From assembly GCA_051294375.1 (NCBI GenBank), contig CM119270.1, positions 13,043,407 to 13,107,406 on the forward strand: a stretch of DNA of 64,000 nt, read 5' to 3'. This document shows positions 1 through 29,168 of this stretch, one piece after another. The position numbers and the translations under genes are program-made. How positions within the stretch are numbered: position 1 is the first letter of the stretch; each line of letters begins with the position of its first letter. A model generated the notes under the pieces. That model did no database searches, was not told where the DNA came from, and saw nothing but the letters and a program-made list of their open reading frames with translations. Source of the stretch: Paraspadella gotoi. Its lineage: Eukaryota; Chaetognatha.

Positions 1-578
1 TCCAGTTTTCCCCTCTTTCAAGCTTCCATCACCCATCTCCCAATGTCCTTCATCATTTGATGAGAGAGTATTTTGACATGTACATTGTACAATTGTTATT
101 ACTAGATCTTATGTTCTGTTTTTCTTTTTGGCGAAATTTCACATCGTGGCGTAATTTGCATCAAATTAGTCGAGTATTTTTTTTTCTTGCTACCGATTTT
201 TAATTTATTTCTTGAAGGGTCAGTATTTTTATTTTTCTCTTGTGTTTTTTGCCGAAATGATTTGGTCATGATTTAGGCAACACAAAGAAGTTCGGTAAAT
301 ATCTGCCTTTCATAGATTAATTATGTACTAATATACGAATTATCGTATGCATTTGTTAGTATAATTTTAGAAATGTTACTGCATACGGCATCCTTATTTC
401 TAAATAAGCATTGCTTTCCAGTATCATTTTACAATTCGTTATTTGTATACATTCCCTTCAAGAAGGGTTTTATTTGCAAGAGTTTTTATTTAAATAACGT
501 TCGAAATCCTTAGTCATTGTTAAACACAAACAGTCATGATTGAAAAACTGGTTCGTTCAACTTGAAACAAAATTAAAA
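1..578. other. Upstream non-coding sequence
   Basis: AT-rich sequence with no convincing coding exon on either strand. It probably contains the promoter and 5' untranslated region of the small gene that follows. A GTACA-rich palindromic patch lies near position 80-100. I see nothing else that I can support. Confidence 0.5.
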
Positions 579-892
579 ATGGTTTGTGTTCCTTGCATCG
601 TGGTACCACTGCTGCTTTGGGTTTGGCACAAGTTCATTCAACCGTACGTGCTCATGATCTGGAATCCGTGGGGAAGCAAGAAAGTAGAGGGTGAGTACCG
701 AGTACCTTTTCCTACTGCGGTTTATTACTTAAACAAGATTCTCGGAATCATCGGTCTTTGCTTTCAGGGGATAAATCGAATGAAAAGACGGAAGCGTCAC
801 TCGTGACGGAAAAGGGTGATCCGTCCTTTGTCAAAAACGACGTCAACGGCATTTCTTGTCCCCTCAAGGGAGAGACTAAAAAGGCGCAGTGA
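579..892 (+). CDS. C18orf32: UPF0729 / C18orf32-like small membrane protein
   Basis: A two-exon gene: 579-690, a GT-AG intron, then 768-892 (TGA), giving 78 residues against about 76 in the human protein. The N-terminus MVCVPCIVVPLLLWVWHKF is almost the family signature: a Cys-x-x-Cys followed by a short hydrophobic helix, then a WNPWG-like stretch and a polar Lys-rich tail with NGISCPLKG. I chose the ATG at 579 rather than the in-frame one at 540 because family members begin exactly at MVC. The vertebrate protein is associated with the ER and lipid droplets; its biochemical role is poorly defined, so I assign none. The gene ends only 345 bp before clathrin on the same strand. Confidence 0.85.
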
Positions 893-1123
893 CCCGGAAT
901 GGCGCCATTGGTGCTTCGACAGAAAAAAAAAACTGATGAATTCTATCCTGTGTACTGAAACTCATTATCAGTAGTTAATCGATGGGCTCTTGTCTTTAAC
1001 TTTATTTCAATGTCAATCTAACTTGTTCATTGCTTATTTATGTCTCATCCACGTCATCGGTTTTCCATTCGGTTATTCTAGTCACTGCACCTTTACTTTT
1101 TTTCTTTTCTATAGAGAAATCGA

Positions 1124-1129
1124 AATAAA
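1124..1129 (+). promoter_or_regulatory. Polyadenylation signal AATAAA
   Basis: Canonical AATAAA about 230 bp after the C18orf32-like stop codon and about 110 bp before the clathrin start. It is the only canonical signal in the short interval, so it probably ends the first transcript. The remaining space must hold the clathrin 5' end. Confidence 0.45.
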
Positions 1130-1237
1130 CAGTGATTAAAAATACGATTGTAAAGTTTTTTAAAAATTAGCGTTGCCTTGAAATAACTTATAAAGAGACA
1201 AGTTTCCCAAGAAGTTGGATAATTACGAAACAGCAAA

Positions 1238-13020
<11,783 letters not shown>

Positions 13021-14703
13021 CGACGTTGACGCCGCATTCGACGCCGGTCGTTGCTCCGGCGTGAGTCGAGTCGACGCTTTCACGTTCCTCAAACAAGTCG
13101 CGGGAATCGCTTTTCGAGTTTAAAATGTAAAAAAAATCATCGTCCAGGATTTCTTCATTTCACAAAACCACCGCCGCCAACGACGCAGACGACCACAAAA
13201 AACTATTATAATCTTTTTTTTTATCGGAATTTTAAAGGACAAAAAAGGGGAATTTGTGCTCTCTCACTTTTTCTCTCGGCGCGCTAAATTTTATTTTTCC
13301 CCCTTCCATCGCCCCTTTCGCTTTTTCATCGTCTTCACTGCCCGACATATCTTTTATTGTCGGGCGATCATGCTTGGCGCCAAAAGCTGCTTCGTTGGTT
13401 TAATAATGTAATGTTTTTTAATGAATAGTCGTCCAGGTGTATTTTTTAATCTAGTATTTTTGGATGGGGTTCTTCGGCAGTTAATGTGACAGTTTTTAAC
13501 ATTCAGAAAACGAGGTTTTTCCATCCGTAAAGCGGTGTGGGCGAATTCGCTCTGAGAGACTCCCACTAGTTTTCTTTTCTATTTTGTCGCCATATTCTAG
13601 TCGATATTTTTCTTTTCTTATTTTGTATTGACGCGGTCATGAATGGCACTGTTTGTAAAGCTAAACGTATATTAATTACCCTTTTAAGAAATCAATTATG
13701 TTGTCTTCGGTTGAAGGTTCATCGATTTTTAGTGTTTCTCACTAAGAAAAGAATTGTTTCGCATTTTCGTCGGACAAAGGCGGAAGACATGTGACCCATA
13801 GATGTTGTATGTTGCACGTAATTGATAGCACACTCTCTCATTCTTTTTCATTCGATAAGAGTAATTTTTTTCGCATCCCTATTATTAATAACGAAATTTA
13901 TAATTCGAAATTTTTTTTTTAGGGGGAGGATAGAGTCACATGAAGTATTAGACGTTTATTTCGCTCATGTTTATGTAGCAACTAACGTTTTAATTTTATT
14001 GTGGCTTCGTTTATAAGTGTTAGTACTTTTCGATATAATTAGTTAGTAAAATTTTGTAATTGCCATGCGTTATTCTGTAGGGTTGTTGTTAAACTCTGGC
14101 CGACATAGTTTTCGGCAGAATATACATTTGTTAAACGACGATTAAATTTCTCCTTGATCCTTACTGCTATCCTGTACACAAAAAGACTAGACATCGTCGG
14201 GTGATCTTAAAGAATGAGAAATATACAAAAAAAATCTTCACCCCAAAAAAAAACAGTTCTGTTGTTTTCGAGAAAGGTTGAAATTTTGCGAGCAACGCTG
14301 TTGTATATTTTTCATTCTGTATGAATATGTCACCCTCAAAGCGAAAGAAAAACGACAACTAAAAACTTAAATGTTCATGCGATTATTTCCCCTTATACCT
14401 ATACATATATCCTAATACGATCTTACAAGTTCAATTACAAAGGACTTAAAATCTTGGTACGCACTTTTACAAGATTCCTCTCTCATATTTTAGTGCGTTC
14501 GCGTCAATAAGATCTGGTTGTATAGAGATTTTAAAAAAAGAAATTCTGCGACGCTTGAAACCCACACACAAAAAAGAAAAAACTGGAATTTGTTCGTGGT
14601 TTCCTCCATTTCGGAAGACGGAGCCGACTCCTCAAGAAGACGGAGCCGACTCCTCAAGGTCGACAAACTCTCTCATCCCGCTGCCGACATTCGCGTCGAG
14701 GCG
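13021..14703. other. Clathrin 3' UTR and spacer before LSm4
   Basis: No coding exon is recognisable. The proximal part is presumably the clathrin 3' untranslated region and holds a perfect 8-bp stem-loop (13340-13365). An ATTAAA variant polyadenylation signal is near 14142. Two tandem copies of GACGGAGCCGACTCCTCAAG-type sequence occur at about 14618-14660, just before LSm4. Nothing else is supported. Confidence 0.5.
13340..13365 (+). other. Perfect stem-loop in the clathrin 3' region
   Basis: GCCCGACA (13340-13347) and its exact complement TGTCGGGC (13358-13365) flank a 10-nt AT-rich loop, about 320 bp after the clathrin stop. A GC-rich perfect stem in AT-rich 3' sequence is unusual and would fold in the transcript. 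Function unknown. Confidence 0.5.
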
Positions 14704-15430
14704 ATGGTGCTGCCGCTTTCCCTACTGCGGACGGCCGTCAACCATCCCATGCTCGTCGAGTTGAAAAATGGAGAGACATATAACGGTCACCTGGTCTCCT
14801 GCGATAACTGGATGAATATCAATTTGAGGTAACGCGGTTCAAGAGTTAACTTTTTGTTCATTTTCATGTATTCCCGATTTTTGCGCCATTTACCCCGGTT
14901 TTACTTTTTTGTTAGGGAAGTAATCTGCACGTCGCGCGATGGCGACCGATTTTGGCGAATGCCAGAATGCTATGTTAGGGGTGAGTATTTGCATCTCAAT
15001 GGTGGTAAGGTTTTTTTGTTTGTTTTTTTTTCCGAAATTTATATGTGGATCATTCTTTAAACTTAGTTTTTTCTGTTCACTGGATTTTTTTTTAATTATC
15101 CCATTTCCAGGATCTACCATTAAGTATCTCCGCATTCCTGACGAAGTTATTGACATGGTTAAGGAAGACGTCATTTCGAAAGGTGTGATATGGACTCGTT
15201 TAATCAATTACATTAGAACCCCAATTGAAGCTTTAAGTTGGTGCAGGCGGACGCGGCGGTCGTGGTGGAGCCGGGGACAACCCTGGCGGACGCCGAGGAG
15301 GATCGATCGGTCGTGGCGGTTCACGCGGCGGCGGTGCTGGCCGCGGAGGTGGCTCCGGTGGTGGACGCGGGGGTGGCGGGGAGGACGTGGCGGTGGAAGA
15401 GGTGGAAGAGGAGGACAGAGACAAACGTGA
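14704..15430 (+). CDS. LSM4: U6 snRNA-associated Sm-like protein LSm4 (apparent frameshift in the Gly/Arg tail)
   Basis: Exons 14704-14828, 14916-14980, 15111-15182 and 15247 onward. The Sm fold is clear: it starts [20 protein letters not shown], then [19 protein letters not shown] (Sm1) and [16 protein letters not shown] (Sm2), as in LSm4. LSm4 is part of the LSm2-8 ring on the U6 snRNA 3' end and the LSm1-7 decapping ring. The last exon encodes the typical Arg-Gly-Gly tail. At about 15378-15383 the RGG reading moves to the next frame: the first frame runs into acidic codons and 3' UTR (stop about 15551), while the shifted frame continues [15 protein letters not shown] to TGA at 15428-15430. 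One missing base in a G run explains this. The repaired length is about 148 aa, near the human 139. Confidence 0.92.
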
Positions 15431-15907
15431 TTTTGTGATATTCATATCTCGTTGTTTTGATTTTTCGGTATTCTTTACCAGGTTGTTTTCTTTTTATTTC
15501 ATAATTCATAACAAAAACAATTTCATTTTTCGACTCCATTCTTTGACATAAAAAAGTTTTGTCATGTTCTTCGAATTACATTTTCGACCTTATGCTGGCA
15601 TATTGATTGACTTAGAAAAAGCACAAGCTAGGCGAGATTAATTTAAAATTGCCTAAATCAACAAAACTGCCCACTCTTTTTGTCTTGTTGTTTTAGGCCA
15701 GTTTGCTATGTCTGAAAATGTGTTGCTTTTTATTGAAGTAATGTTTGAGCACAATGCTCGTTTTTGAATAACCGAATGAAAGCTATAACCTCTGGAATTT
15801 AAGGAAAATTTCTAAAAAAGTGCAATTCATGATATTCGGCCATCACACATGACGTCCCTCCAAATTTATTTCATGTTTACAAGGATTTTTAAGAGACCGA
15901 AAAACCT

Positions 15908-18726
15908 ATGGAGGTTCCATTGCGTGGAATCATCTTTAGCGAGTTCCATCCGACCGCGGGACCAAAAATTACTTTTATGGCCCCAGAAAACTGCATGGAG
16001 AAGGAAGTATTTGACACGGTCTCCTCCTACATCATCCCCAAGCCAGAATTGAAAGACAGGCTTATTACCATCACCACTTTGGATTACAAGATCCTTGGTT
16101 GCCCCGTTTGCATTCAGGTAGCTAAGCTAAGAATTATCGGGAAAAAAATGAAAGCGTTACGTTTGGTGATTATTTACTGTAGGATAAGAAGTACGAAAGA
16201 AATGCACTTATATTTAACCTCTGTTTCGTTTGTACGGCTCAGTCAAGAACGAAACCTATTGAACCTGTGGTAAGTTAATGAGTTAATAATGACTGAGGAA
16301 ACGTTCATTGAAATTTTTATTTTACGGTAAACTCACTTTGTATTTCCATTGAAGGTAAAAAAACTAGCGGATTATTTGACCACGTTGGAGACCGAATCTG
16401 ATTTTGTGTCGAACGAGAATAAAAAAATGCAAATACAACCATTAATAGAACAAATTCTGAGAGATTTAAATGAAACCAGGAGGTAAAAAATTTATAATTC
16501 TAAAGATAAGGACGATTACTAATTTGCGGGTTGCTTGTTACAATTTTAAGAGTTTCCCGAGTGCTTTTGCGATGGTTTTTTTTTTCTCGTAGATGTTCCA
16601 TTACCGTCAACGACTCAGTAACTATCTATTTAAAAGTGATTGACCGTCTTCCTCTTGGAGATTCAGGTTTTTGCTTGGCTTTTTTATCCAATGGTGGGGA
16701 AGAAACCCCATAGTATTTTAATTATGTTAAGAGGAGATATTTCCCCAATAAGAAATCAGTTGTGCCACTTTATTCTAGCTAAAATGTTATTCGGTTGGGA
16801 ACAAGTCCCCCCTCCCAGCTGTCCCGTCTCTTTCCCTCCATCCCAATATGCAAAAGAGGCTCCTGACACTGAGGAACCGATGCTTTCTTCAGGTTGTCAA
16901 CATGAGAAAAAATTATTAAAGACAATGTGGTGTTTTGTTTAGTATCTGTTTAAAATTTGGTGAAAGAGACTTGTTTGTTTTAAAGAAATTCGTTTCAGAA
17001 TACGGTTGGGAAAATCGGGTGCTTGCTTGTGTTCAATGGACGATGTTTTCATTTGAATAGCATGGTTTCCCTTCACTTGGGTATTTTTCATAACCGACGA
17101 ATGCATTTTCCGCACATTTTCTTTCTGGGAAAGGTTTTTTTTTTCATAATTTTACTTTCACCGACCACCCAAAAGCTTTTACCGGATTTTTATCTCGCAC
17201 AAGCAGATATGTAGTTTTATTTTTTTAGGCCAACAAATTTCGCAATAATGCCCTGCCTCTGATTGTCTTCGTGTCAAAGGAACTCCTTTCACCGGGTATT
17301 TCTTCCTTCCCCAGATCCTTTCGTGTCTTCCTCCGCCCTGCCCCTCGTGGTCCGCGAGCACGATGTTCCCATCTTTAAGGCGGAGTTGGCGGCGATGTCT
17401 CGCGGCGGCAGCGGCGGCGTCAGCGGCGTCGGCATCGGCCTCTCCGTCGACGAGGACGAGTTTGTCAAGATCAAGAGTCACCTAGACATGACCACGCAGC
17501 AGATCCTTCCTTTTATCGACGGTTTCAGGTGAGACTAATACAAAAAAAACTTACTATCGATGTTCCATTGTTCCAAGTTCACAAAAGCGGTTGGATTTGA
17601 GGAATGATAACTGGGATAACTGCCTCATGCCCGAATTCGTTCCGCCAAACCCCCCAGGCACGTAAAACGGATCTCTCTCGAGGCGGATGTTGATATAAAT
17701 CTCGTAAAAATCTGTTTGCAAAATTTGCTCCAGTTCGGCTACATACTGATCATACCCATATTTTTGTATAGGTGAATACTGACGACTGATATTTTTGACA
17801 TGCGTACTATTGTAAGTGGAAATAATGTTTTTGTTGAACTCCTAGCAACGTTTACGTGGCCACCGAAGATTTAGACCGGTTGGTTTCGGAGAAAGCGCTC
17901 TGGGATCAGTGTCGCCATTTTGTCAAGAAAAGAACGACCGAAGGAAGGAAGGAATCGGTACAGTATATCATAAAAGATTAAAAATAATGATAGTTGCTTA
18001 TCATGTTTTTTTTTTTAATAAGTTTTATTCAGCCTTTTCTCTTTCTGCCCTTCTTTTTCCTGACCCCAGTCCACAGTTCGCCCGAAAACATCGCCTCTAT
18101 TTCTGAGTCATGAATCCGTCGATCTCCTCCCTTCTTTCACCGACGTCTTCACCATTCTCTGTGGAATGAACATGGGCACTCGGATCAAGGATCTTTGCAA
18201 CAGGTTTTGTTTTTTCTCGTTTTAAATGAGTATTTTCTATTTTCTTGGAGCCAGACGTCAAGATGTCACGCTATTGGAAGAACAAAGTCAATGGAACTTC
18301 GCTCTTTTCCAGACACGCGCGACATTTTTCGCGAATCGACGTGAAGCGTTTGGTCCAGTTCGGACTCATTCACAAGCTTATCTACTGCGTGCGAAAATAC
18401 CCCGTGGTGGTCAATAGCGATTGTCTTTCCAAAAGGCGAGACTCTTGTCCCGATCTCCGATTGCGTTTTATCGCTGTCTGCTCTTCGTTAATTAAAATAG
18501 TGACGACTAAATACTAAGATGTGCTTGATGTTGATGCGTGATGCTTCTTAAATTTTAAGGTATCGGGATCATATTAAGCTCTTATTTGTACAGGCTACGT
18601 CCCTTGGCGCGCCTGCTAAACGGCGAACGCTCTCTGGACGAAATTGCCTGCCGCGCGGGATTCGACTTTCAAGAGCTGGAGGAGCTCGTGGAGGAAGATC
18701 CTGGCGTCGTAACTGTCATCCGGTGA
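15908..18726 (+). CDS. NPRL2: GATOR1 complex protein NPRL2 (nitrogen permease regulator 2-like)
   Basis: Ten exons join in frame from ATG 15908 to TGA 18724-18726, about 442 aa (human about 380). Family landmarks in order: [44 protein letters not shown], the [12 protein letters not shown] block, [27 protein letters not shown], then the C-terminal winged-helix region ending with a [22 protein letters not shown]-like segment. NPRL2 pairs with NPRL3 and DEPDC5 in GATOR1, the GTPase-activating complex that inhibits mTORC1 on lysosomes when amino acids are low. The extra length is mainly a Ser/Gly-rich insertion in the 17315-17528 exon and a Lys/Arg-rich linker near 17930. The intron 18436-18593 uses a GC donor. 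The intron 16667-17314 holds a terminal-repeat fragment. Confidence 0.93.
17147..17170 (+). mobile_element. Solo terminal-repeat fragment of MITE-like family A
   Basis: Inside an NPRL2 intron, the string AATTTTACTTTCACCGACC matches the left end of the element at 43034-43194 base for base. The similarity stops after CCGACC, and no partner end is visible nearby. It is read as a degraded or truncated copy of the same family. Confidence 0.5.
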
Positions 18727-19151
18727 AAGAACTATTCGAAAAGGAAGCGTGAGATAAAATTAAATCATCGACCACGGATTTAAAGATGGGGGGGGGGAAA
18801 GAGGCTATCGCTTGGCTTCAGACGCGACGCCCCGTTTCGCAGGGAATACGTTGCGCTTAAGAGACTGCGTTAAAGGTCGAACCGGTCATTGCTCTTTGAA
18901 GTAGCATCGTGAGCTGGTTTTCTTCGTGATCTGAACTATTTTCGAAAAGATGACTCGATAATATCGATGAACCTTCCGCATTTTTTTTCGGGTTTATCGT
19001 TTATTACAACTATTTTATTTTTAAATCTTTACAGGAATTTTGGGAATTAAGTTGAAAAAAAGTTTTATTTCCTGGCCATGAATTTTGTCTGGCTCGCAAA
19101 TCAAAAACTTTAAAAACGAACCCTAAGCCCAGGCTAATCCTTTTCCATTGC

Positions 19152-19157
19152 AATAAA
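19152..19157 (+). promoter_or_regulatory. Polyadenylation signal for NPRL2
   Basis: AATAAA lies 426 bp after the NPRL2 stop and only 85 bp before the Rab35 start codon. The transcript ends of these two genes must be nearly back to back. Confidence 0.5.
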
Positions 19158-19241
19158 AAACTCGACTTCCGCGCGATTCGCCGACATTAACCAAGCAAGC
19201 GAGCGAGCTTCTCTCGGTCCGAGAAGCTCGTGGTGCCCGAG

Positions 19242-20173
19242 ATGGCGCGCGAGTACGATCATCTCTTCAAGCTGCTTATCATTGGCGACAGCGGGTGGGT
19301 TTTTGGGTTCGGGGTGCGGGAGACGTACTGACTGGGAAGTGAAGACGTATGAAATTTCTCTTACATCTTACATTCTTGAACTATCCATGGTAATTCTTAA
19401 ACAGTTTGTTTTACTCGCCCCTTTTATCTCTAGCGTCGGTAAGAGCAGTCTTCTGCTCCGATTCGCCGACAACACCTTCACCGGATCTTACATCACGACG
19501 ATCGGCGTCGACTTTAAGATCAAAACTGTCGAGATAAACGGCGAACGCGTCAAACTGCAAATATGGGATACGGCAGGCCAGGAACGATTCAGGACCATCA
19601 CTTCTACCTACTACAGAGGAACACACGGCGTCATCGTTGGTAATCCTAAGACATAAAAAAAAATTATTTCTTGATTTCCTCGTAACTTCTATGTAACAAT
19701 ATTTTGATTGCGTTTTTTCATCAGTGTACGACGTCACTTCCGGCGACTCCTTCGCCAACGTCAAGCGTTGGCTTCACGAAATCGACCAAAACTGTGATAG
19801 CGTCTCCCGCGTCCTCGTCGGCAACAAGGACGACTGTCCCGACCGAAAAGTAGTCCTCACCCAAGGTAAGAAGAAGAAGAGGCTTTGAACGGAATCACTC
19901 GATCAACCGCGGACCAATCAATCGTACTTTTATTATTTCCCATCCTTAGACGCCCAGCGCTTCGCGGATCAAATGAGCATTCGCATGTTCGAGACGTCGG
20001 CAAAGGAGAACAAAAACGTGGAGGACATGTTTAACTGCATAACTAAACAAGTGTTGGACAGTAAAAAGAGGCGGCAAGAGCGCGAGGCGGAGCAGGCCAA
20101 GAACGACACTGTGCATTTAGGAAGACACAAAGGAGGAATGGGAACGAGAATCAAAAACAAAAAATGCTGTTGA
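19242..20173 (+). CDS. RAB35: Small GTPase Rab35
   Basis: Four exons (19242-19294, 19434-19639, 19725-19865, 19950-20173) give 207 aa. All G-motifs are present: GDSGVGKSS (P-loop), switch I with [17 protein letters not shown] (switch II), NKDD as the NKxD base-recognition motif, and ETSAKE. The N-terminus [18 protein letters not shown] and the [19 protein letters not shown] stretch match Rab35 better than Rab1 or Rab8. The C-terminus KKCC is the double-cysteine geranylgeranylation site. Rab35 acts in recycling from clathrin-derived endosomes, actin regulation and cytokinesis. It starts 515 bp after NPRL2 and precedes a TBC-domain RabGAP gene. Confidence 0.95.
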
Positions 20174-21877
20174 GAGTGTGAAGGAAAAGAAGAAAAAAAA
20201 AGTTTGTACAAAAATTTTATAAAAGTGTTTTGCCCGTGTTCTTTTTTCTGTTATTTGAGTCTACATGATAATCTCATGATAGTATTTGTGTTGGGATACA
20301 CCGAGTTGCGATGTTAGACGTAAAAATTAATAACGACATTTCTTGAAATTCATATTTTGGCAAGTTTTTTTTTTTCACAAATTCTGTTGCGCACGTTTGT
20401 TGACTCTCCTTTTTTCAACTCGGTATAAATTAACGGGTAACACCAATTTCGAATGATCATTTCAACAGTCTTTTATATTAGTCCTAAATATAATGTCTTC
20501 AGTCGTGTCTGATCGAAAATTAGTTTAAATATTTCATACCTATTCATTAGCAATTATTTCATAGTTAAATTTTTTCTCTGTCACAGAGTTGAGAAACTGG
20601 TAATTGCACTTCTTGTTATCGGTACGTAGTTTGAAACTTCAGTTCTAGCTTTAAATTTCATTTGTAGAATTTCACTGCCATTATTAAACGAACTGCATGT
20701 CTTTCAGAATAAGGACATAAAATTTAATTTTAATGCCTCTATGTTCGGACGTCAACTTTTCAGAAAGAGTTAAGAATATTGAATGTCCTATTTGGCGGGC
20801 ACTGTGCCTTGACTAATGTTGATGTTGACGTCCTCAAAATACGCTACATTGGAATAAAAACGCATAGAATTAGGTGCTATTTAAAAAAACAAGAGTGACC
20901 CGAAAACAAAGCTTTAGTAATTTTACATAAAATACGAGACTGTTGTTATACGTAGTTCAAAAATTTTATTAGCATTGTAACAACTTAAATAATTCTACGG
21001 TTCATTTGCATTTCGCGAACGTGCATGATACTACCGGCTTCTTGAAAACTCGGTTCTGAGGCCTTTTCTCCTCAACTTCGTATTAATTTGGTTTTGGCCT
21101 TAAAAAAATATTCAGCTAAATCTTGATAAATAATCCATATTTTATTCCGAAAACCCTGTGATAAAAATTGTCTTACTCCCCGATCTTTTTCCTCGTTTTT
21201 CTTGTTGGTTGTTTTCTTATTTTTCCCCATTCTTGCGATGACCACCGTCCCATAATTAATAAGTTTATAACACCGCGTTTGGGACTTCGCCCCGAAAATG
21301 GTTAAAAGTCTTAGTTAAGATATTTTTTTGTGGATGTAATTGTTTGTTGGGGTGAAGGGTACTCGTTAGAGCCAACTATTTATGCTTTTGATAAAAAAAA
21401 ATCAAAATAATTTTTTTCGGGGATTAACTGTATCCTTATACCTTTCTGTTATTTATGAGGTATTCGTAGAGAAAATCTGTACTTTATACTTTGTAAATAC
21501 GCGAGTAGTTAGGCCTTTTAACAACTCGTCTCTAATACTACGCTTTTTTATAGGCCGCATATATAAATTGTATGACGCCCGTTTTTCATTTTCGCGCTAA
21601 CGTGGCGAACAAAAAAATTGACAATTTGGTTTTAAAAGATCAAATTATTTGAAACAAAACTCGAAACTCGATCGTCTCTTTCGAACAAAAGAGAGACGCT
21701 GCTCTTCGTCCGCCAAGACCTCCTACGGCCGCGCGAAGAATCTCGTTTTATCTCGCGCGCACGAGCAAAAGACGATGATCAGGAGTCGGACGAGTCCGAC
21801 CGTGGGCGTGACGTCCGCGCGAAGCTGACGACGTCAACGTCCGGGTGAAGCCGACGACTCGTGAAGAAAAGAAAGCC
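20174..21877. other. Rab35-USP6NL spacer
   Basis: AT-rich sequence with no convincing exon. An AATAAA near 20853 may serve Rab35. The last 200 bp before 21878 become GC- and CpG-rich and probably contain the promoter and 5' UTR of the next gene, including an inverted repeat CGTCTCT...AGAGACG at 21673-21698. Confidence 0.4.
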
Positions 21878-27289
<5,412 letters not shown>

Positions 27290-29168
27290 CAATTTTTTTT
27301 TCTTAGTTTATTATCGTTTAGGGAATTTTTAAAATTTGTCTTTTTGGACAGCGTATCTTTTTCGATGTTTCGGGTAATATTTTTTTTTGTCCTTGTTAGT
27401 TCTTTATTTTGAAGTTTACGTTAGAGTCTAACGACGCGGCGTTAGAAGTAAACAGTGTAAGCTCCGTCAGGATCTGTCGATTTGAAAACTAGATTAAATA
27501 TAACGATATATTAATAATGAAGTCATTGGAACAATGCTGGAATCATACGTATTTTGTAATCGCATCAAATTGAGGTTTCACTGTTGTTCCTAATGTAAAA
27601 GCGTGGAAGCAGAAGGGAAACGTTTTATTATTCCTATTGATATAAAATATATGTAACAGAATACAAACTACATGAGGATTTAGTTACGAATTCACTTAAA
27701 TGTTGTTCTCGTCAAATCATCTATTTCCGGTGTGGGAAGGTTAAAATAATTGTTCTTTAACCTGGAAGGAATCGGGTTGTTGGGTACCCTTTAATTTTTC
27801 AATCAAACCCAGAATCTAGTCCCCGACCCCCACCCTTTCATCACTGCCATCAAGTACCCTCTTATCCCGTTTTACTCGTCCTTTTTTCGGCCCAAAGCTG
27901 TTTTATTTCCCTCGGTTTGACGTGAGCCTTTTATATAATACAGAGCTTATAATAATATTGTTATAATTATGCTTTATTTATTAATAACTTATTAAGATAG
28001 AGATAACTTTCACGGATTTATTTTTTTAAAGGTGAGTATGTAGGTCACTTTTGTCATAAATCCTTTGATATAAAGATAAATTATTCTAAGCTGCATTTAA
28101 TAAGTTTCTTTGGTCTATGAAATATAGTTATTTCATTTAAATTTCACTACTCCCTTTAATACAAACTGCTTCGCACTGGGATCGATGTATAGTATTTGTT
28201 TTGCTTTCCGGTTTTGAGGATGTTAAAGCTAATTTTCACTCGCCTTTAGGCTATTGCATTTTGAACTACGATGAAATGTGTGAATTTTATATACCAGGAT
28301 TTAAAGAATAATTGCCCATCACTATTAAATTGTCCAAGTTTTCAGATAAGTTAACCTATTAACGTCCCAAATTATATTCTTCCCTATAACTGTGATAATT
28401 GTGAAATCCCATTTTCCAGAGGCCATTTAATAACATTTAATAATTCTTTTACGTATATTAGATGTAAAATCATTCCCGTTATCTACATGCCTTAAATAGC
28501 TTTAAAAATCGTATTCCACAGTGCACCCTCAATTACCAAGTCTTTTTGGATCGTACTGTTTTGAGTCATAAGTAGTATTTGTTGACTACCCTGTTCGAGA
28601 AATATATTGTTAAGTTTATATTACGTAATTCGCATGGCTTTTTGATACCAAAATAAAAATATAGACCGAGAAATAGCATTCATTTACGGTCGTTTTTCCT
28701 AGAAAGCCGTGACGGCGATTCAAGTCAATTTCATCCTACAAAACCCTCCCGGCAAACCCTAGTTATTTATTTAAACAGTTTACTGACGCAAAAACTTTAT
28801 TTACAGTTAAAAGCTAATTATAAATGCAACAGATTTACCGTGCGGCATGAACGTTCTGGTTTTTATGTTTATATTTTGCTTCTGTTTTGTATTAATTTTT
28901 TTTTCCTGTTAGTGCTTAAAACCACTTGAATTTAAAAAATTTCGACATGGAACTTTTTTATACTCGTTTTGGAAATTGACATAATAAAAAAAATGGGGAC
29001 CACCTATCTCCCTTATCCATCAGGCGAGTGTTTACTTCGTAGTTTCAATACTCAATAGGCGTGACAGATTATCTACTTTTGAAACGCTTGTCGGTAGAGG
29101 ATTGAATTATTTTGATCTTCTCGCCATTAGGAGCTCGATCAAATTTTGCGTACAGTACGACGACTTCT
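27290..29168. other. USP6NL-CFAP410 spacer
   Basis: About 1.9 kb of AT-rich DNA without recognisable exons on either strand. An AATAAA near 28652 could end the USP6NL transcript if its 3' UTR is long. I see no repeats or RNA genes that I can support. Confidence 0.45.

Noticed and set aside
14618-14665. Coding exon upstream of LSm4
   Set aside because: The open frame leading into the LSm4 ATG reads a tandem duplication in the 5' UTR; the conserved protein starts at MVLPLSLLR.
14939-15430. ORF of 163 codons across LSm4 introns
   Set aside because: Runs through two introns. Only its final segment is real, and that is explained by the frame break in the RGG tail.
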